A stretch of 64,000 nucleotides of DNA from Lichenostomus cassidix (lineage: Eukaryota; Chordata; Aves; Passeriformes; Meliphagidae): contig CM039210.1 of the NCBI GenBank assembly GCA_008360975.2, positions 12,774,293 to 12,838,292 of the forward strand, in the 5' to 3' direction. This document shows positions 23,394-64,000 of the stretch, in pieces (positions within the stretch are counted from its first letter, which is position 1; every line of letters starts with the position of its first letter). The notes under the pieces were generated by a model. That model worked only from the letters and a program-made list of their open reading frames with translations, did not search any database and was not told the DNA's origin. The translations under genes and the position numbers were made by a program.

Positions 23394-23569
23394 TCTCCCA
23401 CCTTACCTGCCCTACCAATCCATCCTGTGGAGCCTGTAACCATCTACATATATTAAATCTTATGACTGAATTCATGCCAGAAATACATTTCTAGATCACA
23501 TACTTCTGTTTGGCCTTTAAATATTTACAATAGCAAATCAAGAATAAAAAAAATGTATACCTGCGAATA
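23394..23569 (-). other. Start of CERT1 3'UTR
   Basis: Sequence directly after the CERT1 stop codon. Some CR1-like sequence may extend to about 23440 beyond the high-identity repeat, leaving roughly 130-175 bases of original UTR before the CR1. Confidence 0.6.
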
Positions 23570-61953
<38,384 letters not shown>

Positions 61954-62283
61954 CTAGAGCATAAGAAACAAAATGAGTTCAAGATTTTGGAGACATGACA
62001 GCTCCACTTAAGTTCAGTATTAGAAATAGCTATTTATGTATTATGCATATAATTGACAGAAGGAAATTTCTTCCATAGACCTTAAATATTTTCACCCATA
62101 TTCTTATATTAGAATTAATCTGAAAACTCTACTTGTTAAAGAAAATAATTTCCTTTAAGTACAATTTAGGGATAATTAAATAAAAAAGGAAAAACCTCAG
62201 GAAACTGAAGACTAACTTTGTCAATATGCTCTGATATAAGATTTAGGTTTTAATTAACCTATATCTTCTCTTAAAATGTTTAC
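61954..62283 (-). other. CERT1 intron
   Basis: AT-rich, nothing recognised; ends at the target duplication of the following LTR. Confidence 0.6.
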
Positions 62284-62288
62284 AGTAT

Positions 62289-63373
62289 TGTGTTGGTTTT
62301 GCATGGCCTGGGTTTTCATAGCGGGGGGGGGGGGGGGGGCACAGAGGTGGCTTCTGTGAGAAGCTGCTAGAAGCTTCCACCATGTCCAGCAGAACCAATC
62401 CCTGACGGCTCTGAAGATGGACATGCTGCTGGCCAAGCCTGGGCCAATTAGAGATGCTAGTTACGCCTCTGTGATAACATATTTAAAAAGAAAACCAAAC
62501 CAAAATGGGACAAAGGTTTTTTTTAGCCAGAGAAGAAGAGGAGGTGAGAACATGTGAGGAAAACAACATGGAGACACCAAGGTCAGTGGGGAAGGAGGGG
62601 GAGGAGGTGCTCCAGGCGCTGGAGCTGAGATTCCTCTGAAAGCCATGGTGATGACCATGGTGAAGCAGGCTGTCCCCCTGCAGCCCATGGGGGTCCATGG
62701 GGGGTGCAGAGATCCACTCACGGCCCGTGGGGGAGGTGCCCATGCCAGAGCCGATGGAAGCCTGGAGGAAGCTGTGATCCAGTGGGAGACTGGTGGAGAG
62801 AGGGGGCCCCTGCTTCCAAGCTGGAGCAGCCTGTCCTTGGAGGACTGCCCCCTGTGGATGAGTGACCCATGCCACAGCCATTTTAGGAGGACTGTGTGCC
62901 CATGGGAGGGACTCACGTTGCAGCACTTTTGGGAAGACTGCTGCTCGTAAGAGTGAACCCACGCTGGAGAAGTTTACGGAGAACTGTCTCCTGTGGGAAG
63001 GACCCCACGGCATAGCAGGGGAAGGACTCCTGTCCCTGAGCAGTGGAAGAAGATCTCAGTGATGAACCGACCAAACCCCCCACGCCCTGTTCCCTGCGCT
63101 GTCGGTGGGAAGGGGGGGGGGTTGGGAGAAGAAGGTGTTTTAAGGGTTTATTTTACTTCTCATTATCCTCCTCTGATTCTGTTAGTAATAAATTTCCTTT
63201 GTAACTCTTAAGTTGAGCCTGTTTTGCCCTTGGAGTGTTTTCTCCTAGTCCTTATCTTGACTCATGACTCCTTTGTTTAATTGTTTTCCTCTCCTCTGTT
63301 CAGCTGTGGAAGGGGAGAGCGAGTGAGTGGGTGCTGTGGGTGCCTGGTGTTTGGCCAGTGTCAAATCACAACA
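62289..63373 (+). mobile_element. Solo ERVL-type LTR in CERT1 intron, 5-bp TSD
   Basis: AGTAT at 62284-62288 and 63374-63378. TGTGTTGGTTTTGC to AAATCACAACA, antisense to CERT1. Contains a 17-base G run at about 62323-62339 and AATAAATTTCC near 63187. Same family as 20407, 28516 and 40821. Confidence 0.88.
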
Positions 63374-63378
63374 AGTAT

Positions 63379-64000
63379 GTATGTAAATATATTAACGTAA
63401 TTGTGTATTTAGACTCCTTCCAAGTATTCCATTGCCTTGGGGTGGATTTCAGATATGTGCTCAAAGCACAACCAGACAAAATCCTGTGGATCACTATTGA
63501 GAATTATTGGAAAGAACAGTTTAAAAATAAACAGCAGGTAGAGTTGATTCAATTATTAAAGACTTGTGCCCACTAAGTAAAATGGTAATTTAAGAAAACT
63601 AGGTTTACTGCTTTTATTCTATTGTAAAACAAACTGGTCCAGCAAATTTCAAAAATCTACTTTCCATCAGGGATATCTGGGAAAAGAAGCTCAGTTTACA
63701 ACCAGGTAGACAAAGTCCAACTTCCTATCCATCTTTTTCTTTTACAGTGCCTCAGTCACAACAGAGAACATAAGCTCAAATAAATTTTAAATATCTCAAC
63801 ATATTAATACTATTTCTCAGGCTATGATTTGTAAGTAGAAACCGGCTTAATTAATGTAAATGAAAGAATCAAGTTCTTAAAAGTTATGCAAACTGCTTTA
63901 TAGGTACATTATATTATTGTTCAGGAGGCAGTTTAAGAGACTGATTAAATAACCAAACTGAGGAGGAAGTTGATAAAACATGCCATTTAGCGGATGAAGT
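63379..64000 (-). other. CERT1 intron at right edge
   Basis: No further CERT1 exon was recognised before the window ends. AT-rich. Confidence 0.5.

Noticed and set aside
62323..62339. 17-base G run as a G-quadruplex regulator of CERT1
   Set aside because: It belongs to the LTR inserted in the intron and is probably replication slippage.

Overview
The window reads as avian, most likely passerine, nuclear DNA. CR1 LINE fragments lie on both strands, ERVL-type solo LTRs are abundant, and a tRNA-Ile-headed, CR1-tailed SINE of the TguSINE1 type is present. The two host genes, HMGCR and CERT1 (COL4A3BP), are vertebrate neighbours arranged tail to tail, as here. They are Z-linked in birds as I recall. 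HMGCR is broken inside a conserved coding exon while CERT1 stays open, and endogenous retroviruses dominate the sequence. I therefore infer a W-chromosome gametolog block. That is inference and needs female/male read depth or Z/W alignment.

Layout. Positions 1-2745 hold the degenerate 3' end of HMGCR (+ strand): the penultimate exon is cut by an LTR at ~1805 and by a solo LTR at 1817-2422 with a perfect 6-bp target-site duplication, and the last exon is at 2691-2745. Positions 2746-23569 are the HMGCR 3'UTR and an intergenic region full of solo LTRs and CR1 pieces. CERT1 (- strand) runs from its stop codon at 23570 to a coding exon at 61953 and continues past the right edge. Nine coding exons are visible, all open, in phase, and bounded by GT/AG. 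They encode the FFAT region, the alternatively spliced serine-rich exon and the whole START domain.

Two near-identical 3.59-kb direct repeats (19808-23393 and 27917-31502, exact offset 8109 bp) flank the last five CERT1 coding exons. Each repeat is a reverse-strand CR1 carrying the same solo-LTR insertion.

A single CERT1 intron (32004-60126, about 28 kb) carries a retroviral nest. An old + strand provirus with gag, pol and env remnants (here ERV-C, about 34.05-58.39 kb) contains two - strand env-less ERVL-like proviruses: ERV-A at 35861-43906 (decayed, itself hit by two solo LTRs) and ERV-B at 49531-55468 (young, 5-bp target duplication, LTRs nearly identical, pol split by one nonsense codon). 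ERV-A and ERV-B share an in-frame UAG between gag and pol and a hydrophobic extension in frame upstream of gag.

The host genes do not form an operon-like unit. HMGCR (sterol synthesis) and CERT1 (ceramide transfer) are separate lipid-metabolism genes, and here only CERT1 looks able to make protein. I found no CRISPR array, rRNA or functional tRNA gene.
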